A stretch of 64,000 bases of DNA from Bacteroidetes bacterium SB0662_bin_6 (GCA_009839485.1 VXPQ01000009.1:53204-117203), one strand, 5' to 3'. Positions 1-10,236 are shown, counted from the first letter of the stretch. Notes: generated from the sequence alone by a model not told the origin. A program made the numbers and translations.

Positions 1-1496
1 GCCTTGCCCGCCTCTATATTATCGTAAACCGCCTCGAATTCCTTAAGGTTGCGGACTTCCTTCCGATCGATTTCCGAAATGACGGCGCCCTGGCGGAGGT
101 TTGCTTCACGAGCCGCATAACTCGTTGGGTCTATATCCGTAACGATCACACCATCGATCGTTTCCTCTTCGAAACCCGCTTCGCGAGCCAGATCGGGGGT
201 AACGTTGCCCAGCGTGATGCCCAGTTCGTCCATCAGGCGGTTTCCGATCGTTTCCGGCGCATCCTCGTTCCCGGCCAGGGTCGATTCACCGTTCTCCCAG
301 CCTCCGAGTTTGATGCGGAAGATTTTCTGCTCCCCGTCCCGGTTGACCTCGACTTCGGCATAGTCTCCCGGTTTCATGGCGCCGATCCATAGAGAGAGCT
401 GCTGATGATTGCTCAGCTGCTTGCCATTCAGGCTGACAATGATATCGCCGGGACGGATGCCTGCATTGTCCGCCGCGGAGCCGGCTACTACGGACCCGAC
501 AACGGCTGCACCCTGAGACAGGTTCAGCGTTTCGATAAGGGCTTCGCTCGCGGGACCATAACTTACGCCAAGCTTCCCTCGCTCGACGCGCCCGGTGGCT
601 ATCAACTGGTCGGCCACGTTTCGTACGGTATTGACGGGGATGGCGAAGCCGATTCCCTGATATCCGCCCGTGCGAGTGATAATAGCCGTGTTGATCCCGA
701 TCAGTTCGCCCCGCAGATTGACCAACGGCCCCCCGGAATTTCCCGGATTGATCGCTGCATCCGTCTGAATGAAATTATATGTGGGGGCGGGTCCGCTTGC
801 GTCGTCATTTACGCTGCCGTTTCCTATCCGAATCCGGCCTGTTGCGCTGATGATACCCGCGGTAACCGTATTGCCGAGCGATGCTTCTATAGGCGATCCG
901 AAAGCCATGACCCACTGTCCGACCTTGATATGGTCGGAGTCTCCCATGCCGACATAAGGCAATGCTTCTGCGTCGATCTTGATCACGGCAACATCGCTTA
1001 CAGGATCCGCTCCGATGACGCGCGCCTCGTATTCCGTACCGTCCATGGCGATGACGGCCAGCTCGTTCATGTTTTCGATGACATGATTATTGGTCAGGAT
1101 ATGCCCATCCGGCCGGATGAGGACGCCCGACCCGAGCCCCCTTCGCGGAATCTGCGGGCCATCGAAGTCGAAATCTCTGAAGAAATCCCCGAACGGGGTG
1201 TTCTCGAAAGGATTTGTCCGCGGTGCATCCGGGCTCCAGTCGGTCGGGAGGTTTTCTGCCTGGATCTGTACGACAGCCGGATTGACGCGTTCGACTACCT
1301 GGGTAAATGTGTCTTCCAGGGTGGTTGCTTCAGGGAGCGCATCGACGACCGGGGCACTTTCGGCGGCCCGGGTCTCGACGCCGGCCTTGTCTCCTATGCC
1401 GAATAGGTTGGCTCCCGTCATTGCGAACAGGCCGCCGGACAGGAAAACGGCAACGATCACGGCCAGCGAAACGGGATAATTTCTTTTTGTGCGCAT
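1..1496 (-). CDS. degP: HtrA/DegP-family periplasmic serine protease (C-terminus cut by window edge)
   Basis: Periplasmic quality-control protease and chaperone of the S1C family. The reverse strand reads continuously from an ATG at 1496 to the left edge, so about 498 residues are present and the end is missing. The N-terminus has a short basic stretch and one hydrophobic segment (residues 8-30), a signal anchor. The catalytic triad is visible: His138 in TNNHVIE, Asp168 in DPVSDVAV and Ser254 in GNSGGPL. A PDZ domain follows at about 290-385 (GIRPGDIIVSLNG), then the start of a second PDZ that runs off the window. A Pro/Asp-rich linker at about 75-110 resembles the LA loop region of DegP. The gene stands alone on the minus strand downstream of fumC. 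Family assignment is secure; DegP versus DegQ/MucD naming is not. Confidence 0.93.
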   Translation of the reverse strand, partial: MRTKRNYPVSLAVIVAVFLSGGLFAMTGANLFGIGDKAGVETRAAESAPVVDALPEATTLEDTFTQVVERVNPAVVQIQAENLPTDWSPDAPRTNPFENTPFGDFFRDFDFDGPQIPRRGLGSGVLIRPDGHILTNNHVIENMNELAVIAMDGTEYEARVIGADPVSDVAVIKIDAEALPYVGMGDSDHIKVGQWVMAFGSPIEASLGNTVTAGIISATGRIRIGNGSVNDDASGPAPTYNFIQTDAAINPGNSGGPLVNLRGELIGINTAIITRTGGYQGIGFAIPVNTVRNVADQLIATGRVERGKLGVSYGPASEALIETLNLSQGAAVVGSVVAGSAADNAGIRPGDIIVSLNGKQLSNHQQLSLWIGAMKPGDYAEVEVNRDGEQKIFRIKLGGWENGESTLAGNEDAPETIGNRLMDELGITLGNVTPDLAREAGFEEETIDGVIVTDIDPTSYAAREANLRQGAVISEIDRKEVRNLKEFEAVYDNIEAGK

Positions 1497-1659
1497 GTTC
1501 GGATGTGGATTGGATTGCAACTATGCATGAGGTATGGCGCCGCCGCACAAGGCGCTGCGGCGACGTATTTCGTTGGCAGACAAAAACGTGCCAAATTCGA
1601 AATTATTGCGAAAATCCCGGACAAGCAGGTCGTTTGCCCATGTTACAGGCTACGTATGG

Positions 1660-3060
1660 CTACGTGCCCGGAATGCCCGGTTCGGTCATGGGGCGTACAT
1701 CGAGGATGGCGTCAATGTCCGCCTCCGGGATCAGATTCATCTCCTGAAGGACATCCCGTACCGAACGCCGTTCCAGAGCCGCCTTTTTGGCAACCTGTGA
1801 CGCTTTGTCATACCCGATAGCGGCATTGAGCGCTGTTGCGATCGACGGATTCAACTCAAGCAGTTCGCGGCAGCGTGCGCGATCCGCTTCAATTCCTTCT
1901 ACGCATCGGATACGGAACGCATCACATGCCCCGGTCAGGATCGAGATGCTTTCCAGCATGCAATGCGCCATAACGGGCATCATCACATTCAGTTCGAGGT
2001 TGCCATGCTGTCCGCCAATCGTGATGGTTGTATGATTCCCCATCACGCGGGCGCAGGTCATCATCATGGCCTCACTGAGTACAGGATTGACCTTGCCCGG
2101 CATAATGGAGGATCCGGGCTGTACGGCAGGAACCCGGATTTCGGCTGCTCCGCTGGTGGGCCCTGCCCCGAGATAGCGCAGATCATTCGCTATTTTCATC
2201 AACGAGACCGCCAGTGTATTGAGTGCTCCGGATGCGCTGACGTACGCGTCTCTGGCGGACTGTGCTTCGAAGTGATTTTCCGCTTCGCGAAACGTCAGCC
2301 CGGATAACCCGGAAAGGTTTGCAATGGCTTTTTCGGGGAATTGCTTGTGCCGGTTGATCCCTGTCCCTGTGGCCGTACCTCCGAGGGCCAGTTCTTCCAG
2401 TTCCCCGGAAGCATCTTGCAGGCGGTTCATGCCATGCGCTATCTGGGACGCGTATCCGCCGAACTCCTGTCCGAGCCGCACGGGCGTGGCGTCCATCAGG
2501 TGGGTGCGCCCGCTTTTTACAACGTCGTCAAATTCGACGGACTTGTTTACAAGAGTCTCCCGAAGCCGCTCCAGCGCGGGAAGCAGCGTATGCTCGATGG
2601 CCATGCGGGCAGCGATGTGCATGGTTGTCGGAATGACGTCGTTCGACGACTGCGACATGTTTACATCATCGTTCGGATGGATATGCTTGCCATCTTCTTT
2701 TCCCCCCAATGCCTTGTTTGCAAGCGTTGCGATCACCTCATTGGCATTCATGTTGGTAGAGGTGCCGCTACCCGTCTGAAAAATATCCAGTATGAATTGA
2801 TCGTCGTATTTTCCGTCGATGATTTGCTGCGCGGCGTTCGCGATGGCGTCCGCCTTGTCCTCCGGCAACATGCCCAGCGAGCGGTTTGCCCGGGCGGCAG
2901 CATGCTTGATCATGCCGAGCGCCTGGATGAATGCCCGCGGAAAGCGCAGGCCGCTGATGGGAAAATTTTCGGCGGCTCGTTGTGTCTGCGCGCCGAAGAG
3001 TGCGTCGGCCGGCACATGAACCTCGCCGAGGGAATCGGTTTCAATACGAAACTCAGACAT
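1660..3060 (-). CDS. fumC: Class II fumarate hydratase
   Basis: Interconverts fumarate and (S)-malate in the TCA cycle; an iron-independent cytosolic homotetramer. The 466-residue length matches FumC. The superfamily signature GSSIMPGKVNP lies near residue 320, and the TGSGTSTNMNANEV and HPNDDVNMSQSSND blocks of the fumarase/aspartase fold lie near residues 97 and 128. The start ATG at 3060 gives the standard N-terminus (FRIETDSLGEVHVP). It is divergent from panC, with only about 50 bp between the two starts, so promoters for both probably lie in or next to that gap. Confidence 0.97.
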   Translation of the reverse strand: MSEFRIETDSLGEVHVPADALFGAQTQRAAENFPISGLRFPRAFIQALGMIKHAAARANRSLGMLPEDKADAIANAAQQIIDGKYDDQFILDIFQTGSGTSTNMNANEVIATLANKALGGKEDGKHIHPNDDVNMSQSSNDVIPTTMHIAARMAIEHTLLPALERLRETLVNKSVEFDDVVKSGRTHLMDATPVRLGQEFGGYASQIAHGMNRLQDASGELEELALGGTATGTGINRHKQFPEKAIANLSGLSGLTFREAENHFEAQSARDAYVSASGALNTLAVSLMKIANDLRYLGAGPTSGAAEIRVPAVQPGSSIMPGKVNPVLSEAMMMTCARVMGNHTTITIGGQHGNLELNVMMPVMAHCMLESISILTGACDAFRIRCVEGIEADRARCRELLELNPSIATALNAAIGYDKASQVAKKAALERRSVRDVLQEMNLIPEADIDAILDVRPMTEPGIPGT

Positions 3061-3112
3061 GGGAATACAATATGATGATGGCGGGAGTACCGGGCATTAT
3101 ACGCTGCATTCC

Positions 3113-4015
3113 ATGAAAATAATCACTTCCGTTCGGAAGATGCAGGCATGGGCCGATCAGCGGCGCCGTGAAGGGCGCTGTATTGCGCTTGTGCCCACGA
3201 TGGGAGCTTTGCACGCAGGGCATGAGGCGCTTGTTCGGGCGGCGCTTTCCTCTGCGGACGATGTAGTGGTGTCCATTTTTGTGAATCCGACGCAATTCGG
3301 TCCCCGGGAGGATCTGAATGACTACCCGCGTTCCTTCGATAAGGATGTGGAAATTCTTGACAGGTTGTCTTCCGGACTCACCGTGTTTGCCCCAGGGATA
3401 GAGGAGATGTACCCGGAAGGTGTGCAGGCAGACCGGATATCTGTCGATGTGGGGGATATGAACAGATATCTGTGTGGACCATTCAGGCAGGGGCACTTCG
3501 AGGGAGTGGCAACGATCGTGTTAAAGCTTTTTCATGCATGCCGCCCGCATGTGGCTGTTTTCGGGTTGAAAGATGCCCAGCAATTTGTCATTCTGAGCAG
3601 GCTGGTGCGGGAGATGCTGCTGGACATCAGCGTGGTTGGCGTGCCGACCGTTCGCGCCGCGGATGGATTAGCGTTTTCATCCCGCAACGTTTATCTGTCT
3701 CCTGTGCAGCGCAAGGCGGCGGTCGTCGTGTCGCAGGCAGTGTTTGGCGCAGAAGAGGCTATCGGGAAAGGGGAACAGCACCGGGCGGCACTGGTTGAAA
3801 TCATGCGCTCGATACTCCGCCGGGAAACCGATGCACAGGTGCAATATGCGGATGTGGTGGATGCGGATACGTTGCAGCCGATCGACGAAATATCGCCCGG
3901 TCAGCACGTACTGGCGGCGGTGGCCGTCTGTTTCGGGAGCACACGACTTATCGACAGTGTTTTTACGCAAGCCCCCGCGGGTCAGCGTGTGGAAAAATAT
4001 GACGAAGGAAGTTAG
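3113..4015 (+). CDS. panC: Pantothenate synthetase
   Basis: ATP-dependent condensation of pantoate and beta-alanine to pantothenate, for coenzyme A synthesis. I start at the ATG at 3113 (MKIITSVRKMQ), not at the in-frame ATG 54 bp upstream, because homologues begin with this strand. That gives 300 residues, the usual bacterial length. Visible motifs are PTMGALHAGHEALV (HIGH-type nucleotide-binding motif), FVNPTQFGPREDLNDYPR, FGLKDAQQF (usually KDYQQ) and GLAFSSRN (KMSKS-equivalent). panD follows after 54 bp on the same strand, so the two last-step genes of the pathway form a likely operon. Confidence 0.96.
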   Translation: MKIITSVRKMQAWADQRRREGRCIALVPTMGALHAGHEALVRAALSSADDVVVSIFVNPTQFGPREDLNDYPRSFDKDVEILDRLSSGLTVFAPGIEEMYPEGVQADRISVDVGDMNRYLCGPFRQGHFEGVATIVLKLFHACRPHVAVFGLKDAQQFVILSRLVREMLLDISVVGVPTVRAADGLAFSSRNVYLSPVQRKAAVVVSQAVFGAEEAIGKGEQHRAALVEIMRSILRRETDAQVQYADVVDADTLQPIDEISPGQHVLAAVAVCFGSTRLIDSVFTQAPAGQRVEKYDEGS

Positions 4016-4069
4016 ATTCCCTGTACTTCTTACGACAAGTTATGCGAAAGGCCGGCCAGCCGGATTGTT

Positions 4070-4465
4070 ATGACCGTTACCATGTTCAAGGCGAAGTTGC
4101 AGCGGCTTCGGGTTACCGAAGCCGACCTCTACTACGAAGGGTCCATTACACTGGACGAAGCGTTGCTTGAAGCAGGAGGGATCCTTCCCTACGAAAAGGT
4201 GCAGGTGGTGAATGTAAACAACGGTTCGCGTCTTGAGACATACGCTATCCCGGGTCCAGCCGGAAGCGGTATCGTCAAGTTGAATGGCCCCGCCGCCCGC
4301 TCAGCGGCCAAGGGGGATGAAGTGATTGTCATCGCGTATGCCCACATGACCCCCGAGGAAGGCGGCCGCCACCGTCCTCGCGTGGTTCTGGTGGACGAAG
4401 AAAACACCCCGGTGGATATAAAGGATCTTCCGGCGGTAGAGTCAGCGGGCATGCTGGCGTTCTGA
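4070..4465 (+). CDS. panD: Aspartate 1-decarboxylase
   Basis: Makes beta-alanine from L-aspartate for the neighbouring PanC. The protein is a pyruvoyl enzyme made as a proenzyme that self-cleaves at Gly-Ser. The cleavage site is visible as YYEGSIT, with the serine at residue 25, the same position as in E. coli PanD. The 131-residue length is normal (126-140). The MTVTMFKAKLQRLRVTEADL N-terminus matches the family, which supports the ATG at 4070 over the internal Met. It sits directly downstream of panC. Confidence 0.97.
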   Translation: MTVTMFKAKLQRLRVTEADLYYEGSITLDEALLEAGGILPYEKVQVVNVNNGSRLETYAIPGPAGSGIVKLNGPAARSAAKGDEVIVIAYAHMTPEEGGRHRPRVVLVDEENTPVDIKDLPAVESAGMLAF

Positions 4466-4491
4466 CCTTTCCTCATTCTGGTTCAAGTCGC

Positions 4492-5337
4492 ATGAGCCGG
4501 TGCAGGACATCTGTAGTGGGAGCCGGCGCAATGGGATGCGGCATTGCTCATGTCTTTGCCCTGCATGGGCATCCGGTACATCTCGTCGACGTGTCCGCGG
4601 CCGCTCTTGAACGGGCCCTTGTTTCGATCCGGCGAAATCTGGACCGCCAGGGTGTTGCCCAGCCGGAAGACATCTTGCGCCGAATTGTTTCTTTTTCCGA
4701 TCTGCATGAGGGGGTGGCGCACGCCGATCTGGTTATAGAGGCCGTACCGGAGGACGCGGCGCTCAAACAAACCGTGTTCACGAGGCTGGATGCTGCGGCG
4801 CCGGCCCATGCCGTGCTGGCGAGCAACACCTCTTCCATATCCATTGCCTCGCTGGCCTCTGCGACCGCCCGCCCCGAACAGGTAATCGGTATGCATTTCT
4901 TTAATCCCGTACCGGTTATGAAGCTGGTTGAAGTCGTGCGTGGTCCGGCGACGAGCGAGGCGACATTCGAGCAAGTGTTCCGCCTCGCGCGCGATCTTGG
5001 CAAAGAGCCGGTCGAGGTGCGGGATGCTCCGGGATTCGTTTCGAACCGGGTTCTGATGCCGATGATCAACGAGGCCTGCCGCTGTGTCATGGAAGGCGTA
5101 GCATCGCCGGAGAGTGTCGATAAAGTGATGACCCTTGGAATGCGTCATCCGATGGGACCGCTTGCTCTTGCGGACTTCATCGGTCTGGATGTGTGCTTGT
5201 CGATTATGGAAGTGCTCTATGAGGGACTGGACGACGATCGATACCGGCCCTGTTCTCTTCTCAGAGAGATGGTGGATGCAGGCCGGCTGGGCCGCAAATC
5301 CGGGCGCGGGTTTTACGATTACGACGCGGCTTCCTGA
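4492..5337 (+). CDS. 3-hydroxyacyl-CoA (3-hydroxybutyryl-CoA) dehydrogenase
   Basis: NAD(P)-dependent oxidation of 3-hydroxyacyl-CoA or reduction of acetoacetyl-CoA. The N-terminal Rossmann motif is VVGAGAMGCGIAHVFA. The substrate/catalytic blocks GMHFFNPVPVMKLVEVV, with the catalytic His, and APGFVSNRVLMPMINEACR follow, then the C-terminal helical domain ending RKSGRGFYDYD. At 281 residues it matches the short monofunctional Hbd/PaaH type. It starts 26 bp after panD and may share its transcript without being part of pantothenate synthesis. Its end overlaps the converging phoH stop by 19 bp. Substrate chain length cannot be read from sequence. Confidence 0.93.
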   Translation: MSRCRTSVVGAGAMGCGIAHVFALHGHPVHLVDVSAAALERALVSIRRNLDRQGVAQPEDILRRIVSFSDLHEGVAHADLVIEAVPEDAALKQTVFTRLDAAAPAHAVLASNTSSISIASLASATARPEQVIGMHFFNPVPVMKLVEVVRGPATSEATFEQVFRLARDLGKEPVEVRDAPGFVSNRVLMPMINEACRCVMEGVASPESVDKVMTLGMRHPMGPLALADFIGLDVCLSIMEVLYEGLDDDRYRPCSLLREMVDAGRLGRKSGRGFYDYDAAS

Positions 5338-6311
5338 TCCGGCGTACTATCTCTGACATCCGGCCCGCCGCGTTCGTAGGCGTCGATAATGTTTTTCACG
5401 AGGCGATGACGCATAACGTCATGGCGGTCAAAGTAAACGAATTGGATGCCCTCTATGTCGGACAGCACGTTCCGGACCTCGACGAGTCCGCTTTGCTCGC
5501 GGGCCGGTAAGTCCGTTTGGGTAATGTCCCCGGTGACGATCGCCTGACTGTTTACCCCGATACGCGTCAGAAACATCTTCATTTGCAGCGAGGTGGCGTT
5601 TTGCGCCTCATCCAGAATAACGAACGCATTGTTCAGCGTACGCCCGCGCATGTAGGCCAGCGGCACAATTTCCACCACTTTCTTTTCCATGAGCCCCCGC
5701 AACTTTTCGCTGGAGAGCATGTCTTCAAGGGCATCGTAGAGGGGGCGCAGGTATGGATCGACCTTTTCCCGGAAATCTCCCGGCAGAAAGCCAAGCCGTT
5801 CACCGGCCTCTACGGCCGGTCGGGACAGTACGATCCGTTTCACCTTGCGTGATTTGAGTGCAGATACCGCCAGAGCAACCGCGGTGTAGGTTTTTCCCGT
5901 GCCCGCCGGGCCAATGGCGAAAACGATGTCGTTCGACCTGGCAGCCTCCACCAGGTGGACCTGGCCGCGCATCGTTGCCCGAATGGCTTTACCCGAGGGG
6001 GTGAACAGGATGACATGGTGCGTACCCGTGGAACGGGAACCCGCGCCGTCCCCGGTGGTGAAGAGAGCCAGTACGGTGTCTACATCGTTTTCGGTCAGGG
6101 CGCCGTTACGGGTAATGACGTTAACGAGTTCTTCGACGATTCGCTCAATGTCTTCCACGGCGCTTTTTTTGCCGTTGAGCATAAGCGCATCGCCGCGCGC
6201 CGTGACGTGCGTTTCGGGAAAGGCCTCTTCGATCTTGCGCAGATATGCGTCGTTGAAGCCGTACAGGAGGAGGGGTTCGACGCCTTCGATCGTTAATGTC
6301 TTTTCCGCCAA
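5319..6311 (-). CDS. phoH: PhoH-family ATPase (PhoH-like / YbeZ)
   Basis: Predicted RNA-associated P-loop ATPase, often linked with the ribosome-maturation endonuclease YbeY. It carries Walker A GPAGTGKTYTAVALA, Walker B NAFVILDEAQNAT and the PhoH block RIGVNSQAIVTGDITQTDLP. The frame stays open to 6515, but a start there would overlap dapF by nearly 200 bp and add an atypical leader. I place the start at the TTG at 6311 (LAEKTLTIEGVEP), with an AAGGTG-like site 5 nt upstream, giving 330 residues, the usual length. It diverges from dapF with about 18 bp between start codons. The exact start is uncertain; the function class is firm. Confidence 0.9.
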   Translation of the reverse strand: MAEKTLTIEGVEPLLLYGFNDAYLRKIEEAFPETHVTARGDALMLNGKKSAVEDIERIVEELVNVITRNGALTENDVDTVLALFTTGDGAGSRSTGTHHVILFTPSGKAIRATMRGQVHLVEAARSNDIVFAIGPAGTGKTYTAVALAVSALKSRKVKRIVLSRPAVEAGERLGFLPGDFREKVDPYLRPLYDALEDMLSSEKLRGLMEKKVVEIVPLAYMRGRTLNNAFVILDEAQNATSLQMKMFLTRIGVNSQAIVTGDITQTDLPAREQSGLVEVRNVLSDIEGIQFVYFDRHDVMRHRLVKNIIDAYERGGPDVRDSTPDQEAAS

Positions 6312-6329
6312 GAGGTCACCTTGCTTGCT

Positions 6330-7160
6330 ATGCAAATCATTGTGGAATTTACAAAAATGAATGGGGCCGGAAACGATTTTATCGTCATTGACAATCGTTT
6401 CTATCGTTATTCCGATGCAGAATTGAGCGGCTTTGCCCAGCGCCTGTGCCCTCGGCGCAAAGGCATTGGTGCGGATGGCCTGCTGGCATTCAATGCTCCG
6501 GACGATGCCGGGCATGATTTTCGGATGCGTTACGTCAACGCGGACGGTACGATCGGCACCATGTGCGGAAACGGCGCCCGTTGCCTTGTGCTGTTTGCCC
6601 GGCGGGCCGGGATGGATACGTCAGAGATGCAGATCGAAACAGATGCGGGTGTTTTTCGGGCGGAAGGCCCGGAAGGCGGGGCCGTGCGCATCTACCAGCA
6701 TGCGCTGGCCGGCTATACGCCGCACCGGGTACTTCGCAGCATGGCGGAAATGAACATTGCCGATGCCCATTATATCTGGACCGGTACGGAACACCTCGTG
6801 TGTTTCGTGGATCGCGCGGCCGATATTCCCGTGGGGACCTGGGGGCCGGCGATCCGGCAGGATGAAGCACTGGCTCCGGCCGGAGCCAACATCGACTTTG
6901 TCGAAGTCGTAGACGATGGTCGATTGCTTGTCCGTACCTACGAAAAAGGCGTGGAGGCGGAAACGCTGGCATGCGGTACGGGGGCGGTGGCCTCCGCTGT
7001 GGTGGCGCGTATGCTGGAACGCACAGACGCTGACCGGATCGATGTGGATATGCCCGGCGGGCGTCTGACGGTAGGATTCCGACTGGGAGAACGGGGCGTA
7101 CGAGACCTTTACCTGGAAGGTCCTGCGGAGGTGGTGTATCGGGGAACCTTTGAGGCGTAA
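6330..7160 (+). CDS. dapF: Diaminopimelate epimerase
   Basis: PLP-independent epimerisation of LL- to meso-diaminopimelate for lysine and peptidoglycan. Both catalytic cysteines are visible: Cys79 in TMCGNGARC and a second near residue 219 in LACGTGAVAS. The N-terminal FTKMNGAGNDFIVIDN is diagnostic. I chose the ATG at 6330 (276 aa). A TTG at 6321 is an alternative, and it has an AGAGG only 5 nt upstream, the better Shine-Dalgarno spacing. The start region almost abuts the divergent phoH start. Confidence 0.96.
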   Translation: MQIIVEFTKMNGAGNDFIVIDNRFYRYSDAELSGFAQRLCPRRKGIGADGLLAFNAPDDAGHDFRMRYVNADGTIGTMCGNGARCLVLFARRAGMDTSEMQIETDAGVFRAEGPEGGAVRIYQHALAGYTPHRVLRSMAEMNIADAHYIWTGTEHLVCFVDRAADIPVGTWGPAIRQDEALAPAGANIDFVEVVDDGRLLVRTYEKGVEAETLACGTGAVASAVVARMLERTDADRIDVDMPGGRLTVGFRLGERGVRDLYLEGPAEVVYRGTFEA

Positions 7161-7172
7161 CGACGCCTGCCG

Positions 7173-9257
7173 CTATTGCTGCTGACGGAAACGACTGCGG
7201 AAGTCATCGATATCCGCATGTTCGCGCAGGGATGTAATCCATTGGGTGCGCACGGCGTTTTGCCGCTGCTGCAATAGTTGCTGCCGGATATTTTCCTGTT
7301 CGCTTTCCGTGATAGGCGCCGGTTCGTTGATCTGGCTTACCCGCAAGGCAAAGACGCTATTGTCTCCGGCAACGATGCCCGAAGAGGCGCTCTCGTCAAG
7401 AGCAAACGCAGTCCCCACGAACAAGGGTTCGGCGCCGAGCCCGGGGACCACATTCGATTCAAAGGTTAAAAAAGCGTTCTGCGTCCGGATGCCGGGTATA
7501 CTCGAAAGATTGTCGAAGCCTCCGGACTCGTAAGCGCGTTCCAAACGCTCTACGAGCACCTCTTTTTTCTTCTCGATATAGGTCCGGGGTTCTATTTCCG
7601 TTTGTACCTCTTCGAAAGACTGGTAGCCCTCCGGTATAATCTCGTCGACATGAACGATGATAAAGGTTTCGTCCAGTTCGATGATGTCGCTTATATCATT
7701 TTGCTCTGACGTTTCGAGAAAGTCGAGCACGGCATACCCGCTGCCGATTCCCGGAATGTCTACCTGTTCCTCTTCAACCCGGACCCGCTGAATGCTCATA
7801 CCCATACGTTGCGCTTCCTGGTCAAAATCTCCTGTCTCTTCCGCAAAGTACCGGAGGTCTTCCAGTTGTTCCTGAATCTGGTTGAGCGTGGCGACATTCG
7901 CGTCGATTTCCAGAGCGAAATCCGCGATATTCACCTCGTTCTCCGCACGTGCGACGACAACAATCAGGTGATACCCGAATTGCGTTTTGATCGGACCGAC
8001 GACCTGATTTACACGAGCCCCGAACGCCGCCTCTTCGAAGGGCGCCACCATGCGGCCGGGACCGAACCAGCCCAGGTCACCACCCTGCGGAGCCGATCCG
8101 TCTTCGGAATATTGCCGGGCCATTTCCGCGAAATCAACTTCCCCTGACTGGATGCGGTTGCGTATCTCGGTCAATTGACTGCGTATGTTCTCATCCTCGT
8201 CGGAGGTGCGCAGTAATATATGCGATGCGCGCACGGAAACGTCTTCCGCAGGTCGTATGTCTCTGATTTTGACAAGGTGCGCTTCACTGCCTACGGCGAC
8301 CGGACCCAGCACCGATCCCCTTTCCGGGTTGGGGAAAACCACGGAGGCAATTTCCGTATCGAGGTCACCGGCACTGAACCAGGCGTCGGAGAAGGGTCGC
8401 CGGGACACATTGCGAAGGAGGAATAACGAATCGTCTTCCGCCGCCGCAAAACTGTCCTTCATACGTTCGAGTTCTGCATAGACCGCGGCGGAATCTTCCG
8501 CGGAGGGTAATTTGGACTGCGAAACATACGCTATGTCATACGCGCGATTACGTGCGTACTCGTCCCGGTGATCGTCATAGAATCTCCTCAGGTCACGCTC
8601 CTCAACCACCACCGAGTCATTTGGAATGGACGCGTACGGCAATCCCGCCCATTCCACATTCACGCTCAGGTTGCGGCGCCGGTATTCTTCCTCTACGTTG
8701 CGATCGGTGACATGCACCGTTGCCGCGAGGAGGTTGTCCATCTTCTGACGCCGTCGCTCCGAACGGAGATAGTCCTCGATCTGAATCCAGTCTTCGCTGG
8801 CGTCCGGATTTTCAATGAAATTTTGAAGAAGGCCCCTGTCCACATTGCCTTGTTCATCGCTGAAATACGTGCGGATGATCGCATGCGGATTGTCGCCTGT
8901 CACCATTTCATAGATTTCCTCGCCGGTAACCGATATGCCCAGGCGATCCATCTCATGTTCGCGCAACTTGTCATCAACGAGAGCCTGGAAAATAAACTCC
9001 CGCTGCTGCTCCAGCAGTTGCGGAGGTATCGATTCTCCCGTCTGGTCCTGATATTGCTGTACCTGTTGCTGTACCGTCTGGACATATGTCTGATAGGGAA
9101 CGGGATCTCCATCCACGGCTGCAATGTCTACGCCAGTGCCGATGCCGACGGCGTCCAGGCCGCCGGAATCCTGGAGCACCCAGATTACTCCGAACGCGAA
9201 CACCAGAATCCACAGGATGATGCCTGTGTTCTCTCGCATCTTGTTCATCGTGCCCAT
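7173..9257 (-). CDS. PpiD-like membrane-anchored peptidyl-prolyl isomerase (SurA_N + PPIC)
   Basis: Periplasmic chaperone/foldase for exported and outer-membrane proteins. Residues 12-30 form a single inner-membrane anchor ([16 protein letters not shown]). A SurA/PpiD-type helical N-domain spans about 45-210, and a parvulin rotamase domain about 340-440 ([34 protein letters not shown]). A C-terminal helical/beta region follows to residue 694. Length and anchor fit PpiD better than soluble SurA. It converges on dapF with a 12 bp gap and diverges from the MtfA-like gene. Confidence 0.88.
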   Translation of the reverse strand: MGTMNKMRENTGIILWILVFAFGVIWVLQDSGGLDAVGIGTGVDIAAVDGDPVPYQTYVQTVQQQVQQYQDQTGESIPPQLLEQQREFIFQALVDDKLREHEMDRLGISVTGEEIYEMVTGDNPHAIIRTYFSDEQGNVDRGLLQNFIENPDASEDWIQIEDYLRSERRRQKMDNLLAATVHVTDRNVEEEYRRRNLSVNVEWAGLPYASIPNDSVVVEERDLRRFYDDHRDEYARNRAYDIAYVSQSKLPSAEDSAAVYAELERMKDSFAAAEDDSLFLLRNVSRRPFSDAWFSAGDLDTEIASVVFPNPERGSVLGPVAVGSEAHLVKIRDIRPAEDVSVRASHILLRTSDEDENIRSQLTEIRNRIQSGEVDFAEMARQYSEDGSAPQGGDLGWFGPGRMVAPFEEAAFGARVNQVVGPIKTQFGYHLIVVVARAENEVNIADFALEIDANVATLNQIQEQLEDLRYFAEETGDFDQEAQRMGMSIQRVRVEEEQVDIPGIGSGYAVLDFLETSEQNDISDIIELDETFIIVHVDEIIPEGYQSFEEVQTEIEPRTYIEKKKEVLVERLERAYESGGFDNLSSIPGIRTQNAFLTFESNVVPGLGAEPLFVGTAFALDESASSGIVAGDNSVFALRVSQINEPAPITESEQENIRQQLLQQRQNAVRTQWITSLREHADIDDFRSRFRQQQ

Positions 9258-9364
9258 CAGATCACCTCGTTGAAGATACTATTCATGATCAGGTTTGCCG
9301 GATCGGTATTACAAGCCGTATTACACTACCCCATAGCTGTTTTGTTCGAAAAAAACACGGAATC

Positions 9365-10222
9365 GTGCAGGTAGTCAATCGAAAAAGCGTGGTGTTTTTC
9401 CTGGTGCTGGCGGGGGTGACAGGCGCCGGCGCAGGTATCGCGACCGAGCCATCCACCTCGGCGGGATGGGTGTTCGGCGTAGCAATGTTTATCCTTGTGG
9501 CAGGCTGGGGAGCACGGCGGCCATTGCGTCGCTTACTGACTGTACGCAAGCCGTTGTCCCCCGCTGTGGTCGGATGGCTCAGGGCGGATTTTCCTTTCTA
9601 TCGTTATGTCGAACGGGAACGGTTCGAGCGCGATATGAAAATTATTCTTTCCGAATGGACCTTCGAAGGCGTATCGGGAGTGGAGGTCACCGACGAGCTG
9701 AGGGCGGCGGTTGCAGCCGGCGCCGCGCTTCTTCTGCATGGCCGGCCGGATCGGGAATGGCCTTCACGCTGCACGATATTATTGTATCCGGACCGTTTCG
9801 ACGATGAGTATGCAGCCGGCGAAGACGGGGAATTCGAAGGAATGGCGCATTCGCAGGGGCCCGTGATTCTGTCCGTGGAATCCGTCCGTCAGGGATGGAA
9901 GAATCCGGGGGACGGCCATAATGTGGTGCTCCATGAAATGGCCCACCTGCTCGATTACGAAAACAACTTTGCCAACGGGGCGCCGTCTCTCATTGCTTCG
10001 GCGTCTGCGGCGGCCTGGCGGGAATTGGTGCGCAAGGAAATCCGGCGCGTGCGTATAGGCCGATCTATGCTACGACGTTACGCGGCTCAGAATCCGGCGG
10101 AATTGTTTGCCGTAGCCGTGGAGAATTTTTTCGAACGCCCCGATCTCATGGCGAGGAGACATCCGGAATTATTTGCGGCGCTCAGGAATATTTTCCGGAT
10201 CGATCCGCTGACATGGGATTAG
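9365..10222 (+). CDS. MtfA-like (M90) zinc metallopeptidase with N-terminal membrane segments
   Basis: Family M90 peptidases; E. coli MtfA interacts with the glucose repressor Mlc. The zinc motif HEMAH is at residues 180-184, followed by LLDYENNFANGAPSL and the downstream NPAELFAVAVENFFERP that supplies the third ligand glutamate. Unlike E. coli MtfA, residues 8-50 carry two hydrophobic segments, so this version looks membrane-anchored. The start is a GTG at 9365; no strong ribosome site is visible. The substrate is unknown. Confidence 0.82.
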   Translation: MQVVNRKSVVFFLVLAGVTGAGAGIATEPSTSAGWVFGVAMFILVAGWGARRPLRRLLTVRKPLSPAVVGWLRADFPFYRYVERERFERDMKIILSEWTFEGVSGVEVTDELRAAVAAGAALLLHGRPDREWPSRCTILLYPDRFDDEYAAGEDGEFEGMAHSQGPVILSVESVRQGWKNPGDGHNVVLHEMAHLLDYENNFANGAPSLIASASAAAWRELVRKEIRRVRIGRSMLRRYAAQNPAELFAVAVENFFERPDLMARRHPELFAALRNIFRIDPLTWD

Positions 10223-10236
10223 GCCCCGCAGAGCGC

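Noticed and set aside
405..1406. 333-residue plus-strand frame
   Set aside because: Shadow of the minus-strand HtrA protease, whose triad and PDZ domain are clear.
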